Positions 35,299 through 43,422 of a DNA stretch of 64,000 nucleotides are shown here, piece by piece. Under the pieces are notes generated by a model. The model was not told the origin of the DNA, did no database searches, and saw nothing but the letters and a program-made list of their open reading frames with translations. The stretch's first letter is position 1. Each line of letters opens with the position of its first letter. The translations under genes and the position numbers were made by a program. The stretch comes from Candidatus Competibacter phosphatis (GTDB lineage Bacteria; Pseudomonadota; Gammaproteobacteria; Competibacterales; Competibacteraceae), in the NCBI RefSeq assembly GCF_012939995.1, contig NZ_SPMZ01000036.1, positions 40,734 through 104,733 of the forward strand, written 5' to 3'.

Positions 35299-36489
35299 GG
35301 TGACACCTCGGCGTGGGTGGAACGTTGAGGAAGGGTGAGGGGCAGGGGGGTGTGGATCGGCGCTGAGTTCGCGGTAAAACGTTTCCAGCTCGGCGGATTC
35401 CGGCAAGCGTTTGTGCTGGCCGACGAAAGCACGGATGCGCTGGAGCACGGCGCCGGCTTGGCGCGGGCTCAGCGCGATGCCGAGATCGCGGTAAAACTGG
35501 ACCACCGCCCGCGTGCCGGAATGCTTGCCGAGCACCAAGCGGTGGCTACGGCCCAGTTCCGCCGGATCCACGCCTTGATAATTGAGCGGGTTCTTGAGCA
35601 AACCGTCCACATGGATGCCGGCCTCGTGGGTGAACGCGCCTTCGCCGACCAGACTCTTGTGCCAGGACAGCGGGCGGTTGGCGGCGGCGGCGACCCGTTG
35701 CGACAGCGCCGGGAAGCGCGACAGGTCCACCTCCACCTGGAAGCCGTACAGCTTGCGCAGGCCGAGCACCACCTCTTCCAGGGCGGCGTTGCCGGCCCGT
35801 TCGCCCAGACCGTTGACCGTGGTGTTGGCGTGGGTGGCGCCACCCAGCGCGGCGGCCAGGGTGTTGGCGGTGGCCAGTCCCAGATCGTCGTGGGCGTGCA
35901 TTTCCAGTTCGAGATCGACCGCCGCCCGCAGGCGCTGGAAAATCGCCAGCACGCCGAACGGTTCCATGATGCCCAGCGTGTCGGCGAAGCGGAATCGCCG
36001 GGCGCCGCTGGCCTGGGCGGTCTCGGCGGCGAACAGCAGAAAATCGTGATTGGCCCGCGAGGCATCCTCGCCGCCGACGATCACCTCCAACCCCAGTTCG
36101 CGTGCTTGCGGGACCAGACGGCGGATCGCGTCCAGCGCCTGTTCGCGTCGCCAGCCCAGCTTGTGTCGCAGTTGCTGATCGGACAGCGGCACCGATAGAT
36201 CGATGGCCCACACGCCCAGATCGCGGCATTGTCGCAAGTCGGCCTCGCACATCCGGCTCCACACCAGCAACCGGGCGTTCAGGCCCAGCATGACCAGATC
36301 GCGAATACTGTCGCATTCCTCCATGCCCATCGCTGGAATGCCGATTTCCAGTTCCGGGACCCCGAGTGCCGCCAGTTCGCTGGCGATCGCCCGTTTCTCG
36401 TCTTGGGAAAAGGCCACGCCCGCCGACTGTTCGCCGTCGCGCAGGGTGGTATCGTCGATGACCAGAGTGCGAGGTGTTGCTGCGTTCAT
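35295..36489 (-). CDS. nifV: homocitrate synthase NifV
   Basis: About 397 residues. It condenses acetyl-CoA and 2-oxoglutarate to homocitrate, the organic ligand of FeMo-cofactor. The N-terminal DDTTLRDGEQSAGVAFSQD is the HMGL-like signature with the metal-binding Asp; MHAHDDLGLATANTLAAALG carries the HxH metal ligands, and VNGLGERAGNAALEEVVLGL is the second signature. As sequenced, the frame runs on through a C6 run (G6 on plus, 35345-35350) into nifW to 35137; one fewer base would end NifV at ...HAEVSP, overlapping the nifW start by ATGA. It has its own UAS, IHF-like and sigma-54 promoter upstream. Confidence 0.95.
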
Positions 36490-36523
36490 GGCAAAGCTCG
36501 CCGAAAGTTGTTACAAGGGACTT

Positions 36524-36539
36524 AGCGATAACCATGCCA
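36524..36539 (-). promoter_or_regulatory. sigma-54 -24/-12 promoter of nifV
   Basis: The minus strand reads TGGCATGGTTATCGCT: GG and GC are correctly 12 bases apart and the -24 half is near perfect. Transcription would start near 36513, 24 bases before the nifV ATG. Confidence 0.75.
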
Positions 36540-36559
36540 ATTCATTAAGGCAGGTAAAA

Positions 36560-36572
36560 CAATCGGTTGATT
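36560..36572 (-). promoter_or_regulatory. IHF-like site of the nifV promoter
   Basis: The minus strand reads AATCAACCGATTG, a full match to WATCAA-N4-TTR. It lies between the sigma-54 element and the NifA site, the usual place for IHF to bend DNA. Confidence 0.6.
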
Positions 36573-36623
36573 GTGTAATCCTGACTGGCGCGAGCGGTTT
36601 CTTACAGGACTGAACGAGTTGTT

Positions 36624-36639
36624 TGTCGGGAAGCGGACA
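36624..36639. promoter_or_regulatory. NifA upstream activating sequence of nifV
   Basis: TGT-CGGGAAGCGG-ACA is an exact TGT-N10-ACA NifA site, centred about 118 bases upstream of the predicted nifV start of transcription. Confidence 0.7.
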
Positions 36640-36852
36640 ATCGAGGGGTCGCCGCTACCCTGGCCGCGCCACTCGCCCGCCCGCTCAGTTCGACTACTTT
36701 GAATTTCAGTGGATGCAGAAGATGATTGAGTCAATCAAACCTGATGGGCAAAATGGCCGCGCCTGATTTCCCACCGTCGCGTCGCGCCGGAATCCGTCCG
36801 CGCATTTGGAAACCCGTAATTCCCTTCACTCCCGCCATACAGGTCAATAGAG

Positions 36853-37224
36853 ATGCCGCGACTTTCTTGGCTCCCGCTACCCGTGGCCCGTTTGGCCCTG
36901 GCCCTCGCGGTGATCGCGATCATGGTGTTGGCCCTGATGCCGATGACCGCCGTACCGGTGACTACCGCGTGGGACAAGTTGGATCATGTCTTGGCGTTTT
37001 TCACCTTGGCCCTGCTCGCCGAGCAGGCTTTTCCCGGATGGTCGTTCTGGCGCGGCCTGGCCCTGGGCCTGCTAGCCTTCGGGGTAGGGATAGAAATCGC
37101 CCAGTGGTTTACGCCGGACCGGGAGGCCAGTCTGTTGGATGTGGCGGCCGATGGTATCGGCATCGCGATTTATGGTGCCGTGCGTCAGTTAATGGTCGTA
37201 TGGATCCAGCCTGTCGAAGAGTAG
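36853..37224 (+). CDS. VanZ-like membrane protein
   Basis: 123 residues with four predicted membrane helices. The motif VTTAWDKLDHVLAFFTLALL followed by a final region VGIEIAQWFTPDREASLLDV is the VanZ-like pattern (D-K-hydrophobic-H and E-hhQ-DhhhN-type ends). It has no known role in nitrogen fixation and points the opposite way from nif genes, convergent with the mop gene. Resistance function is not implied; most VanZ-like proteins are of unknown role. Confidence 0.8.
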   Translation: MPRLSWLPLPVARLALALAVIAIMVLALMPMTAVPVTTAWDKLDHVLAFFTLALLAEQAFPGWSFWRGLALGLLAFGVGIEIAQWFTPDREASLLDVAADGIGIAIYGAVRQLMVVWIQPVEE

Positions 37225-37258
37225 GCGGACGATGACACATTCTCGGCAAAAGGCGCGT

Positions 37259-37687
37259 TTACGACTCCACGCCGAGCATGACGCTGGTGGATTTGAACAC
37301 GGCGATCGCCTCGACGCCTTCCTTGAGTTCCAGGCCGTCGAAGCTCTCGTTGGTGACGATGGCGGTGACGGTTCCGCCGCCCGGTAACTGGATCGTCACC
37401 TCGCCGTTGATCACGCCTTTCTTGCAGTGGATCACGCTGCCCCGCAACTGGTTGCGGGCGCTGAGCTTCAGCGGCGCGGATCCGCTCATGATCATGACCG
37501 ACGATGCCTTGACCAGCGCGTACACTTCGACGCCGTCGCGGATGCCCAGACTTTCCAGACTCTTGGTGGTGACGATGGCGTCGATTTGGTCACCGCCGCC
37601 GATGTCGACGCTGACATCGGCGTTGACCGGGCCGATGCGAAGGACGGTCGCCTGACCTTTGAACTGGTTTCTGGTGCTGATGCGCAT
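37259..37687 (-). CDS. molybdenum-binding tandem Mop/TOBE protein
   Basis: 142 residues, made of two Mop (TOBE) domains of about 68 residues each: the first begins STRNQFKGQATVLRIGPVNA and the second LSARNQLRGSVIHCKKGVIN. Both end with a KxxxVMI/L strand (VKASSVMIM and KSTSVMLG). Tandem Mop proteins (ModG-like) bind molybdate and act as a molybdenum store. The place at the end of a nif operon fits supply of Mo for FeMo-co. GGAG lies 8 bases before the start. The gene lies 128 bases after fdxB and may share its transcript. Confidence 0.9.
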   Translation of the reverse strand: MRISTRNQFKGQATVLRIGPVNADVSVDIGGGDQIDAIVTTKSLESLGIRDGVEVYALVKASSVMIMSGSAPLKLSARNQLRGSVIHCKKGVINGEVTIQLPGGGTVTAIVTNESFDGLELKEGVEAIAVFKSTSVMLGVES

Positions 37688-37815
37688 CGTCGATCTCCGC
37701 GTAAGCTAGGTGGGTTGACAGCCGGCGCGTCTGCCGGCGGACAGCCCGTACGCCCGATGGTTTACCGGACGACGAGCAATCCACGGAAATGACGCGTTTG
37801 AAGCGGGGCGATGCC

Positions 37816-38130
37816 TTACGCCGCCACCGGCAGCGCTTCGTGGGTAAAGCAGGCCTTGGGACAGACTCGTGAACACGCTTCGCAGCCGATGCAATCCATG
37901 GGATTGGTCAGCGTCATGAACGAATTGTCGCTGTCGTCATCGTCATCGTCATCATCGTCAAAGTCCACATCGTCCACCGCCCGCTGCACGATGGTCAGCA
38001 CATCGCGCGGGCAAACCTTGTAGCAGCGGCCGCAACCGATGCACTTGCCTTCGTCCAGCGCGACCGCGAATTGAGGAATCCAGGCGGTTCCTCCGCGAGT
38101 GATGCCGGTGATATTGGGTTCTGCGCCCAT
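37816..38130 (-). CDS. fdxB: nif-associated ferredoxin III (2[4Fe-4S])
   Basis: 104 residues from ATG 38130 (MGAEPNITGITRGG), with GAGAGG upstream. Two cluster motifs: CIGCGRCYKVCPRDVL and CIGCEACSRVCPKACF. Between them is an acidic insertion, DVDFDDDDDDDDDSDNS, encoded by a tract of GAY codons (plus 37932-37970). Ferredoxin III of the FdxB type transfers electrons to nitrogenase or its assembly apparatus. The nine-Asp run is longer than I expect for this family and could vary in copy number. The gene follows nifX. Confidence 0.9.
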   Translation of the reverse strand: MGAEPNITGITRGGTAWIPQFAVALDEGKCIGCGRCYKVCPRDVLTIVQRAVDDVDFDDDDDDDDDSDNSFMTLTNPMDCIGCEACSRVCPKACFTHEALPVAA

Positions 38131-38204
38131 AAATGACCTCTCTGATTTACACATGATGTCCCGGCACGGACGGATGGCCGGACCGGGAACGGTTAGGGAA
38201 CCGT

Positions 38205-38636
38205 TTATTCCTGCCAGCCTTCCGCTTCCATCGCCTCGAAGCGGTGGGGATCATCGTTCCGCTGCCGGCGCACGCCAGGTAACCAAGGTGCTGTTCCAGC
38301 CCTGAGCGCGGCCTGCGCCTCATTCAGCAGGCGCTCGACCGGCACGTTTTCCTCGACTCGGATCGGTTGCACCCCGACGGCCAGCAATTGCCGGATGGCG
38401 GAACCGCCGATCGCTTGGCAGTACACCGCCGCGCAGTCTCGGACCAGCGCCAGCTTGGTGGTCAGCTTGTCTTCGTGGCCGTCTTGCTCCAGGTCGCCGA
38501 ATTGAGCGAACTCCAGCAGGGTGGCCTGCTGCTCGTTCACCGCGTAAATGGCTAAGCCGCAAGCGGAGCCAAAATGCTGGTCCACCCGCTTGCGGTCACT
38601 ACTGGCGAAAGCCAGTCTCACGGTTGTCGTTGTCAT
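38205..38636 (-). CDS. nifX: FeMo-cofactor carrier NifX
   Basis: 143 residues from ATG 38636, GAGGGAG upstream. The pattern VRLAFASSDRKRVDQHFGSA and RDCAAVYCQAIGGSAIRQLL is the NifX family core (dinitrogenase iron-molybdenum cofactor-binding domain). NifX holds the VK-cluster and NifB-co between NifB and NifEN. It lies 10 bases after nifN. The tail GVRRQRNDDPHRFEAMEAEG is typical. A small inverted repeat (38188-38205) overlaps its stop codon. Confidence 0.93.
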   Translation of the reverse strand: MTTTTVRLAFASSDRKRVDQHFGSACGLAIYAVNEQQATLLEFAQFGDLEQDGHEDKLTTKLALVRDCAAVYCQAIGGSAIRQLLAVGVQPIRVEENVPVERLLNEAQAALRAGTAPWLPGVRRQRNDDPHRFEAMEAEGWQE

Positions 38637-38646
38637 CGCCGCTCCC

Positions 38647-40074
38647 TCAGTGCCACCCGTGACGATCCATAGATGCCGTCGCAGTTTCATGTCCATGCTC
38701 CTCCGGCCGATGATCGGGTTTTGGGGAATACAGGGAGTGGTAAGGCATCACCGGTTGCTGATGCGCGCCGAGCAGGCCGTTGGCTAGATCGAACAGAGTC
38801 TGCCGGCTACCGCGATAACCGATCCAGGTGCGCCGGTAAGCGCCGATCTGGTCGTACAGCGGAAAGCCCATCCGCAGCAGCGGCAGGGCTAGGCGCTGGG
38901 CCACATCCGCCATGTGGGAGTTGCCCAGCAGCAGTTCCGCCTCGTTCCGTTGCGCCAATTGCTCCACATCCTCCAGGTCGCCGATATGCACCTGGGCCAC
39001 CGGAATGCGCTCCAGCACCGTCGCGCGGCAGGAAGTGACCGCCGCCACGATTTCCGCGCCGATCTCGACGCCCAGCGTGCAGGCGGCGTGCAGTAGATCG
39101 GCGTCGGCGGCGATGGCCAGTCGCGCTTGGCCAAGCAGAAAATGAGTGTCGAGCATGGCGTCCTGTAATTGCGCGCGTTGCCGCTCCAGCCGCGCCGGTA
39201 CCGGGCAGCCGGCGATCCCCGCCAGCGTCATGATCAGACGGTCGTTCGCCTCCAGTCCCCACAAGTGGTCAAAGCGATGCAGCGGCGTACCGGTGCGCTG
39301 AGCCAGTCGTTCGGCGGCGGGATACAGCGACGCGCCGATGACCAGGGTGGCGGCGGCATCGCCCAGGGCGGCGAAGGCGGCGACCGGGGTACCGCCGGTG
39401 GTGAGCGGCGAGAATTCGTCGATGGCCAGATGACCGTCCAGGGAATCGCTCAGGTCGGGTAGCAGCAACGGATGCAGATCGAAGCTCTCGATCAGCTCCT
39501 TCAGCGCTTCCAGATCACCCGGCGTCAGGGAGGGTCCGCACAGCACGTTGATTTGCCGGGGCCGGCGGCCGGGTCGGACGCCGCTGGCCGCGACGGATGG
39601 GGTCCAATGATCGATCATCGCCTGTACCGCCGCGGCGAAACCGGATTCCAGGCCGCCGCTGAAGTCCGGGGTGTTCACCGGCACGATACGGATCGCCCGA
39701 AATTCCGGATGGCGTTCGCGGAAGATTTTGAGCACCCGATGGATATCGGTGCCTTGCGTTTCGGTCAGTCCGGTGGTCAACAGGCCCACCGCCGCCGGCC
39801 GGTGCTTTTCGCAAACGGTGCTCAACCCTTCGAGCAGGCTGTCGTCCGCGCCCATGATGCTGCTGATCTGGTCCAGCGCGGTGGTTTGCAGCGGGATCGG
39901 TTCGCGGAAATGACGCACGAAGAACACCTTGGCGAAGGCGGCGCAGCCCTGGGCACCGTGCAGCAGCGGGATGGCGCGATCGAGGCCAAGTATCGCCAGG
40001 CTGGCGCCCAGCGGTTGGCTGGTTTTCAGCGGGCTGACGGACAGGGGTTTGTTGCGGCGAACGATTTCAGCCAT
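38647..40074 (-). CDS. nifN: FeMo-cofactor assembly scaffold subunit NifN
   Basis: 475 residues, beta-like subunit of the NifEN scaffold on which FeMo-co is completed. [20 protein letters not shown] and [20 protein letters not shown] match the N-terminal NifN region with the cluster-binding Cys. The start overlaps the end of nifE by 8 bases (40067-40074), indicating coupling. The C-terminal Asp/His-rich tail ([20 protein letters not shown]) is longer than I expect and could be a metal-binding extension. It is homologous to NifK. Confidence 0.95.
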   Translation of the reverse strand: MAEIVRRNKPLSVSPLKTSQPLGASLAILGLDRAIPLLHGAQGCAAFAKVFFVRHFREPIPLQTTALDQISSIMGADDSLLEGLSTVCEKHRPAAVGLLTTGLTETQGTDIHRVLKIFRERHPEFRAIRIVPVNTPDFSGGLESGFAAAVQAMIDHWTPSVAASGVRPGRRPRQINVLCGPSLTPGDLEALKELIESFDLHPLLLPDLSDSLDGHLAIDEFSPLTTGGTPVAAFAALGDAAATLVIGASLYPAAERLAQRTGTPLHRFDHLWGLEANDRLIMTLAGIAGCPVPARLERQRAQLQDAMLDTHFLLGQARLAIAADADLLHAACTLGVEIGAEIVAAVTSCRATVLERIPVAQVHIGDLEDVEQLAQRNEAELLLGNSHMADVAQRLALPLLRMGFPLYDQIGAYRRTWIGYRGSRQTLFDLANGLLGAHQQPVMPYHSLYSPKPDHRPEEHGHETATASMDRHGWH

Positions 40075-41464
40075 GAGCCGCCTCCGGGAGCGTGGTCCAG
40101 GGCGCGGGATGGCGCACGGCGTCCCACACCGGGTTTTCCAGGGCGCGAACCAGTTGCCGCGCCAGCGTCACCATGCCCTGATAGCCGGCATAGCCGTGTT
40201 CCCGTTCCTGATTGACATCCAAAAACGGCAGGCGGGCCTTGATGGCGGTGTACATGTTGCGGCCGCCGGCGATCAGGATGTCGGCCTGGTTGGCGCGGGC
40301 CAGATCGAGCAGACCGCGCGGATTGCCATCGTCGATCATTTGGGCATCCTCGCCCATCAACTCCCGAATCCGTTCCTTGTCTTCCTCGGTGGATTTCTTG
40401 GTGCCGGTGGCGACCACCGTCAGTCCCAGATCCTGCAGGGCGGCGACGATGGACCAGGATTTGACCCCGCCGGTGTACAGCAGCGCCCGTTTGCCGCGCA
40501 GCCGTTCCCGCCACGGGGCCAGTTCGGCATCGATCCGCGCTTCTTCACGGGCGATCAGTGCCTCGGTGCGGGTGTGGAGATCCGGGTCGTCGAGCAGGCG
40601 GGCGAAATCGCGCAGGGCGGCGGATACGTCACGCACACCGTAAAAACTGCCCTCGAACCAGGGTGCGCCATAGCGCTCCTTCAGCTTGCGGGCAACATTC
40701 AGCATGGCGCGGGAACAGACCACCATATTGACCTCGGCCCGATGCATGGTCTGGATTTCCTGGAAGCGGGCGTCGCCGGACAGGGAGCACAACACCCGCA
40801 ATCCCAATTCGTCGAACAGCGGCAGGGTATGCCACAGTTCCCCGGCGATGTTGTATTCGCCGATCAGATTGATGTCGTGGACCCGCAATTCCGGTCGCGC
40901 GGAGTCCACCGGCGGCGGTTCCGGTTCGCGGCCGCCGATCACGTACTTGAGCATTGCCTCGCCGGCAATCCGGTTGCCCAGATTCTTGCTGCCGAAGAAA
41001 CCGGCCGAGTCGATCGGAATGACGGGTACGCCCCAGCGCCGCGCCGCCGCCTTGCAGACCGCTTCCAGATCGTCGCCGATCAGCGCCGTCACGCAGGTGC
41101 TGTACACGAACACCGCCGCCGGGGCATGGCTGTCGACCACCTGCTTGATGGCGTGAAACAGGCGCTTTTCACCACGCCCCATGATCACGTCCTGCTCGCT
41201 GAGATCGGTGGTCAGGCCGAGTCGGTACAGGGCGGGGCCGGTGGAACGGGCGCCGCGATTGTCCCAGGAGTTGCCGGCGCAGGAAATCGGTCCATGCACG
41301 ATATGCGCAACGTCGGCAATGGGTAGTAGGGCGATCTGCGCGCCATCGAAGGCACAGCCGCCGGCGGCGGCTCCCGGTTTGGGGCGAGCGCAGCCGGACT
41401 TGCTTTTCAGGTTGTGGGTGCAAGCCGGTTCGTCGATCAGTGCGGCGAGATCGCTGGGCTTCAT
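40067..41464 (-). CDS. nifE: FeMo-cofactor assembly scaffold subunit NifE
   Basis: 465 residues, alpha-like subunit of Nif[22 protein letters not shown] and [15 protein letters not shown] hold the Cys ligands expected for NifE, with earlier [12 protein letters not shown]. The [20 protein letters not shown] and [18 protein letters not shown] segments match the NifD/NifE superfamily. A 145-base gap with a hairpin lies between it and nifF. No clear sigma-54 element was found in that gap, so it is probably read from the nifH promoter. Confidence 0.96.
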   Translation of the reverse strand: MKPSDLAALIDEPACTHNLKSKSGCARPKPGAAAGGCAFDGAQIALLPIADVAHIVHGPISCAGNSWDNRGARSTGPALYRLGLTTDLSEQDVIMGRGEKRLFHAIKQVVDSHAPAAVFVYSTCVTALIGDDLEAVCKAAARRWGVPVIPIDSAGFFGSKNLGNRIAGEAMLKYVIGGREPEPPPVDSARPELRVHDINLIGEYNIAGELWHTLPLFDELGLRVLCSLSGDARFQEIQTMHRAEVNMVVCSRAMLNVARKLKERYGAPWFEGSFYGVRDVSAALRDFARLLDDPDLHTRTEALIAREEARIDAELAPWRERLRGKRALLYTGGVKSWSIVAALQDLGLTVVATGTKKSTEEDKERIRELMGEDAQMIDDGNPRGLLDLARANQADILIAGGRNMYTAIKARLPFLDVNQEREHGYAGYQGMVTLARQLVRALENPVWDAVRHPAPWTTLPEAAHG

Positions 41465-41559
41465 CGGATGATCCTCGGAGTGTCCTCAAACGGGCGCGGG
41501 GTTGCGGAGCGTTCAGGGAGTGGGGGAGCAGGGTGCGCGAAACAAGAGGGCGGGGCGTG

Positions 41560-41583
41560 GGGGACGGAAATCGATCCGTCCCC
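41560..41583. other. intercistronic hairpin between nifF and nifE
   Basis: A 9-bp stem (41560-41568, ggggacgga, with 41575-41583) around a 6-nt loop. There is no U-run after it on the minus strand. It may separate segments of the long nif transcript or stabilise it. Confidence 0.4.
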
Positions 41584-41609
41584 TTGCCCCCGGCTCCCCG
41601 CGATCGATC

Positions 41610-42134
41610 TCAACCCGTCACCGTCGCGCCCAGCAACTCGGGCTTGACTTGTTCAAGCCATTCTTCCAGACGTTCGTTGGTCTGGTCCGCTTGGTTATCC
41701 TGATCGAGCACCAACCCAACGAACTCGCCGTCGCGCAGAGCCTTGGATTTCTCGAACTCGTAACCTTCCGCCGACCATCCGCCGATCAAATTAGCACCCA
41801 ATTTCTTGAGCTTTTTGTAGGTAATGCCGAGCGCGTCCACGAATTCGGTCGGGTAGCCGACCTGATCGCCCAGACCGAACATGGCGATGGTCTTGCCGCT
41901 TACGTGGCTGCTATCCATTTGTTCGAGGAATGCCGCCAAGGTGTCGGGCAACTCGCCATCGCCCAGGGTCGGGGTGCCGACGATCAGGGCCTCGCAATCC
42001 TTCATTGCGTCCGGGGTGGCCTTGGCGACATCGAACAGCTCGATTTCCCCTTCCTCGAACTGCTTCTTGATCCGCTTGGCGATCTTGCGGGTATTGCCGG
42101 TGTCGGTGGCGTAGAACAATCCGATCTTGGCCAT
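41610..42134 (-). CDS. nifF: nitrogenase-linked flavodoxin NifF
   Basis: 174 residues, FMN electron carrier to nitrogenase reductase. The phosphate-binding loop ATDTGNTRKIAKRIKKQF starts the protein; TPTLGDGELPDTLAAFLEQM and FGLGDQVGYPTEFVDALGIT bind the isoalloxazine ring and are typical of NifF. Its length, with the long-chain loop, is normal. It lies upstream of nifE on the same strand. Confidence 0.95.
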   Translation of the reverse strand: MAKIGLFYATDTGNTRKIAKRIKKQFEEGEIELFDVAKATPDAMKDCEALIVGTPTLGDGELPDTLAAFLEQMDSSHVSGKTIAMFGLGDQVGYPTEFVDALGITYKKLKKLGANLIGGWSAEGYEFEKSKALRDGEFVGLVLDQDNQADQTNERLEEWLEQVKPELLGATVTG

Positions 42135-42167
42135 GGGCGATATCCTCTTGCTTCATGAATAAATGGG

Positions 42168-42440
42168 TTAATTCGATTCTTCCAGTACCGCTGCCAGTAC
42201 GATGCCGGTGGCCACCTGCAAATCGCTGGTCAGGCGCAGGCAGTGCTGGCGTCCATCCACCAGATAAAGGTTGAAGCCGGTGCCTTCCAACGCGGGTTCC
42301 ATGTCGTTGATGTCGTCGTCCAGGCAGTAGGTGAAGTAGGTTCCTGGGTACACTTGACGCAGATGAGAAGCGGTGGTGTGGTCCAAGCCGCGATCCGCGG
42401 TCAGGCGGGCGATGTCGGCGAGCTGGCGTTGGGTGATCAT
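42168..42440 (-). CDS. small nif-associated protein (DUF6129-like)
   Basis: 90 residues from ATG 42440, whose ATGA overlaps the nifY stop. The sequence MITQRQLADIARLTADRGLD begins with a helical region; a central stretch FTYCLDDDINDMEPALEGTG is acidic and the end is VATGIVLAAVLEESN. I recall a DUF6129-type family in this position of gammaproteobacterial nif operons. No catalytic motif is visible. The tight overlap with nifY argues for a role in cofactor handling or assembly; that is inference. Confidence 0.7.
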   Translation of the reverse strand: MITQRQLADIARLTADRGLDHTTASHLRQVYPGTYFTYCLDDDINDMEPALEGTGFNLYLVDGRQHCLRLTSDLQVATGIVLAAVLEESN

Positions 42441-43150
42441 GACGTGGTTTCCGCCCGCGCCGACCGTTGTTCGGCGGCGGCCCGTGCGCGGAGCTTGGCC
42501 AGCCAGGGTGGCGGATCGCCGGCCAGCACTTGTTGCAATTCGGTCAGCAGCGGTTGGATGTCGCCGATCGCGCCGCGCTTGATCGGGTGGATGCCGCTGT
42601 TCACCACCCGGGCGGCGGCCGGTCCGCCGATGGACAGCACACACAGCAAGTCGCAGTCGCCGATCAGCGCCACCCGCTCCGCGCTGTGATCCACACTGAG
42701 CCGGGCGATGTTGGGTGCCGGGCGCACCGCGATCAACCGCGCTTCGGTCGCCGAAACCTGATAGATCAAAAACCGGGCGCAGGAGCCGAAATGACCATCC
42801 AACCGCTCGCCGCTGTTCGACGTGCAGGCCAGCCGGATGGAATGGGGCATCTCGCCCTCGCGATAAGGCTGGGGTTGCGGGATTTGGGCCGAGGCATCCT
42901 CCTCGTTTTCGCCTTTCAGGGTGCTCAGCGCCTGTCGCAACAAGGCGCCGTCGATTTCGCGCAGGGAACCGTCGGCGGCGTTCTTGAGATCCTTGACCGT
43001 CAGGCCATTCAGCTTGATTTCGGTCAGAGGTTCGTCCAACGCCGCCAGCAGAATGCGCAGCAGTTGGCCCGAACTAGTATCGGGGAGTTGCCGTGCCGCC
43101 AGGGCAATGCGTAGCGCGACGCAACGCGGTAGCGAATTGTCGACGGTCAT
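42437..43150 (-). CDS. nifY: nitrogenase accessory protein NifY
   Basis: 237 residues. The N-terminal helical domain (VALRIALAARQLPDTSSGQL, then GLTVKDLKNAADG) is the NifY-specific part; residues 105-225 form a NifX-type cofactor-binding domain with IRLACTSNSGERLDGHFGSC. NifY binds apo-MoFe protein and holds it ready for FeMo-co insertion. The start overlaps the nifT stop by 4 bases. The position after nifT in nifHDKTY is the classical one. NafY-like naming is possible. Confidence 0.9.
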   Translation of the reverse strand: MTVDNSLPRCVALRIALAARQLPDTSSGQLLRILLAALDEPLTEIKLNGLTVKDLKNAADGSLREIDGALLRQALSTLKGENEEDASAQIPQPQPYREGEMPHSIRLACTSNSGERLDGHFGSCARFLIYQVSATEARLIAVRPAPNIARLSVDHSAERVALIGDCDLLCVLSIGGPAAARVVNSGIHPIKRGAIGDIQPLLTELQQVLAGDPPPWLAKLRARAAAEQRSARAETTS

Positions 43151-43359
43151 AGCCGCTTCACTCTGACGGTCAATGGCAACTTGGGCGTTTGTTCCAAGGG
43201 TTCCAGATAGAATCGCGAACCATCGGACAACTGCATTTCACCACCCCAAGCGCCGGGCCCCGAGTGTTCCAGCGCCACCACGGTTTCCTCGTGATCCTTC
43301 TTGGTGATGTATAACACCAGTTGACCGGCTGCATTGTTCCGCAACATGACATTGGGCAT
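43147..43359 (-). CDS. nifT: nitrogenase accessory protein NifT
   Basis: 70 residues from ATG 43359 (MPNVMLRNNAAGQLVLYITK), with GGAG upstream. The rest, GGEMQLSDGSRFYLEPLEQT and LPLTVRVKRL, matches the small NifT/FixU family. Role unknown in detail; not essential in Azotobacter or Klebsiella. It follows the hairpin after nifK and overlaps nifY by 4 bases. Confidence 0.93.
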   Translation of the reverse strand: MPNVMLRNNAAGQLVLYITKKDHEETVVALEHSGPGAWGGEMQLSDGSRFYLEPLEQTPKLPLTVRVKRL

Positions 43360-43374
43360 GGCTGAGTTCTCCAG

Positions 43375-43412
43375 CACGGTGGAAGCGGGTTTGGCAACCC
43401 GTCTCCACCGTG
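43375..43412 (-). other. nifK-nifT intercistronic hairpin
   Basis: cacggtgga (43375-43383) pairs with 43404-43412, and cgggtt/aacccg forms an inner stem. Immediately downstream of nifK on the transcript, it could protect nifHDK mRNA or reduce read-through into nifT and later genes. No U-run follows. Confidence 0.55.
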
Positions 43413-43422
43413 CGGTCGGTCG

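Noticed and set aside
35137..36489. A single NifV-NifW fusion protein
   Set aside because: The frame only joins because of a C6 run; with one base less, NifV ends at a stop overlapping the nifW start, and nifW has its own ribosome site. NifW is further broken, so a functional fusion is unlikely.
41465..41609. Separate NifA/sigma-54 promoter for nifE
   Set aside because: No -24/-12 element or TGT-N10-ACA site was found in the gap; only a hairpin is present.
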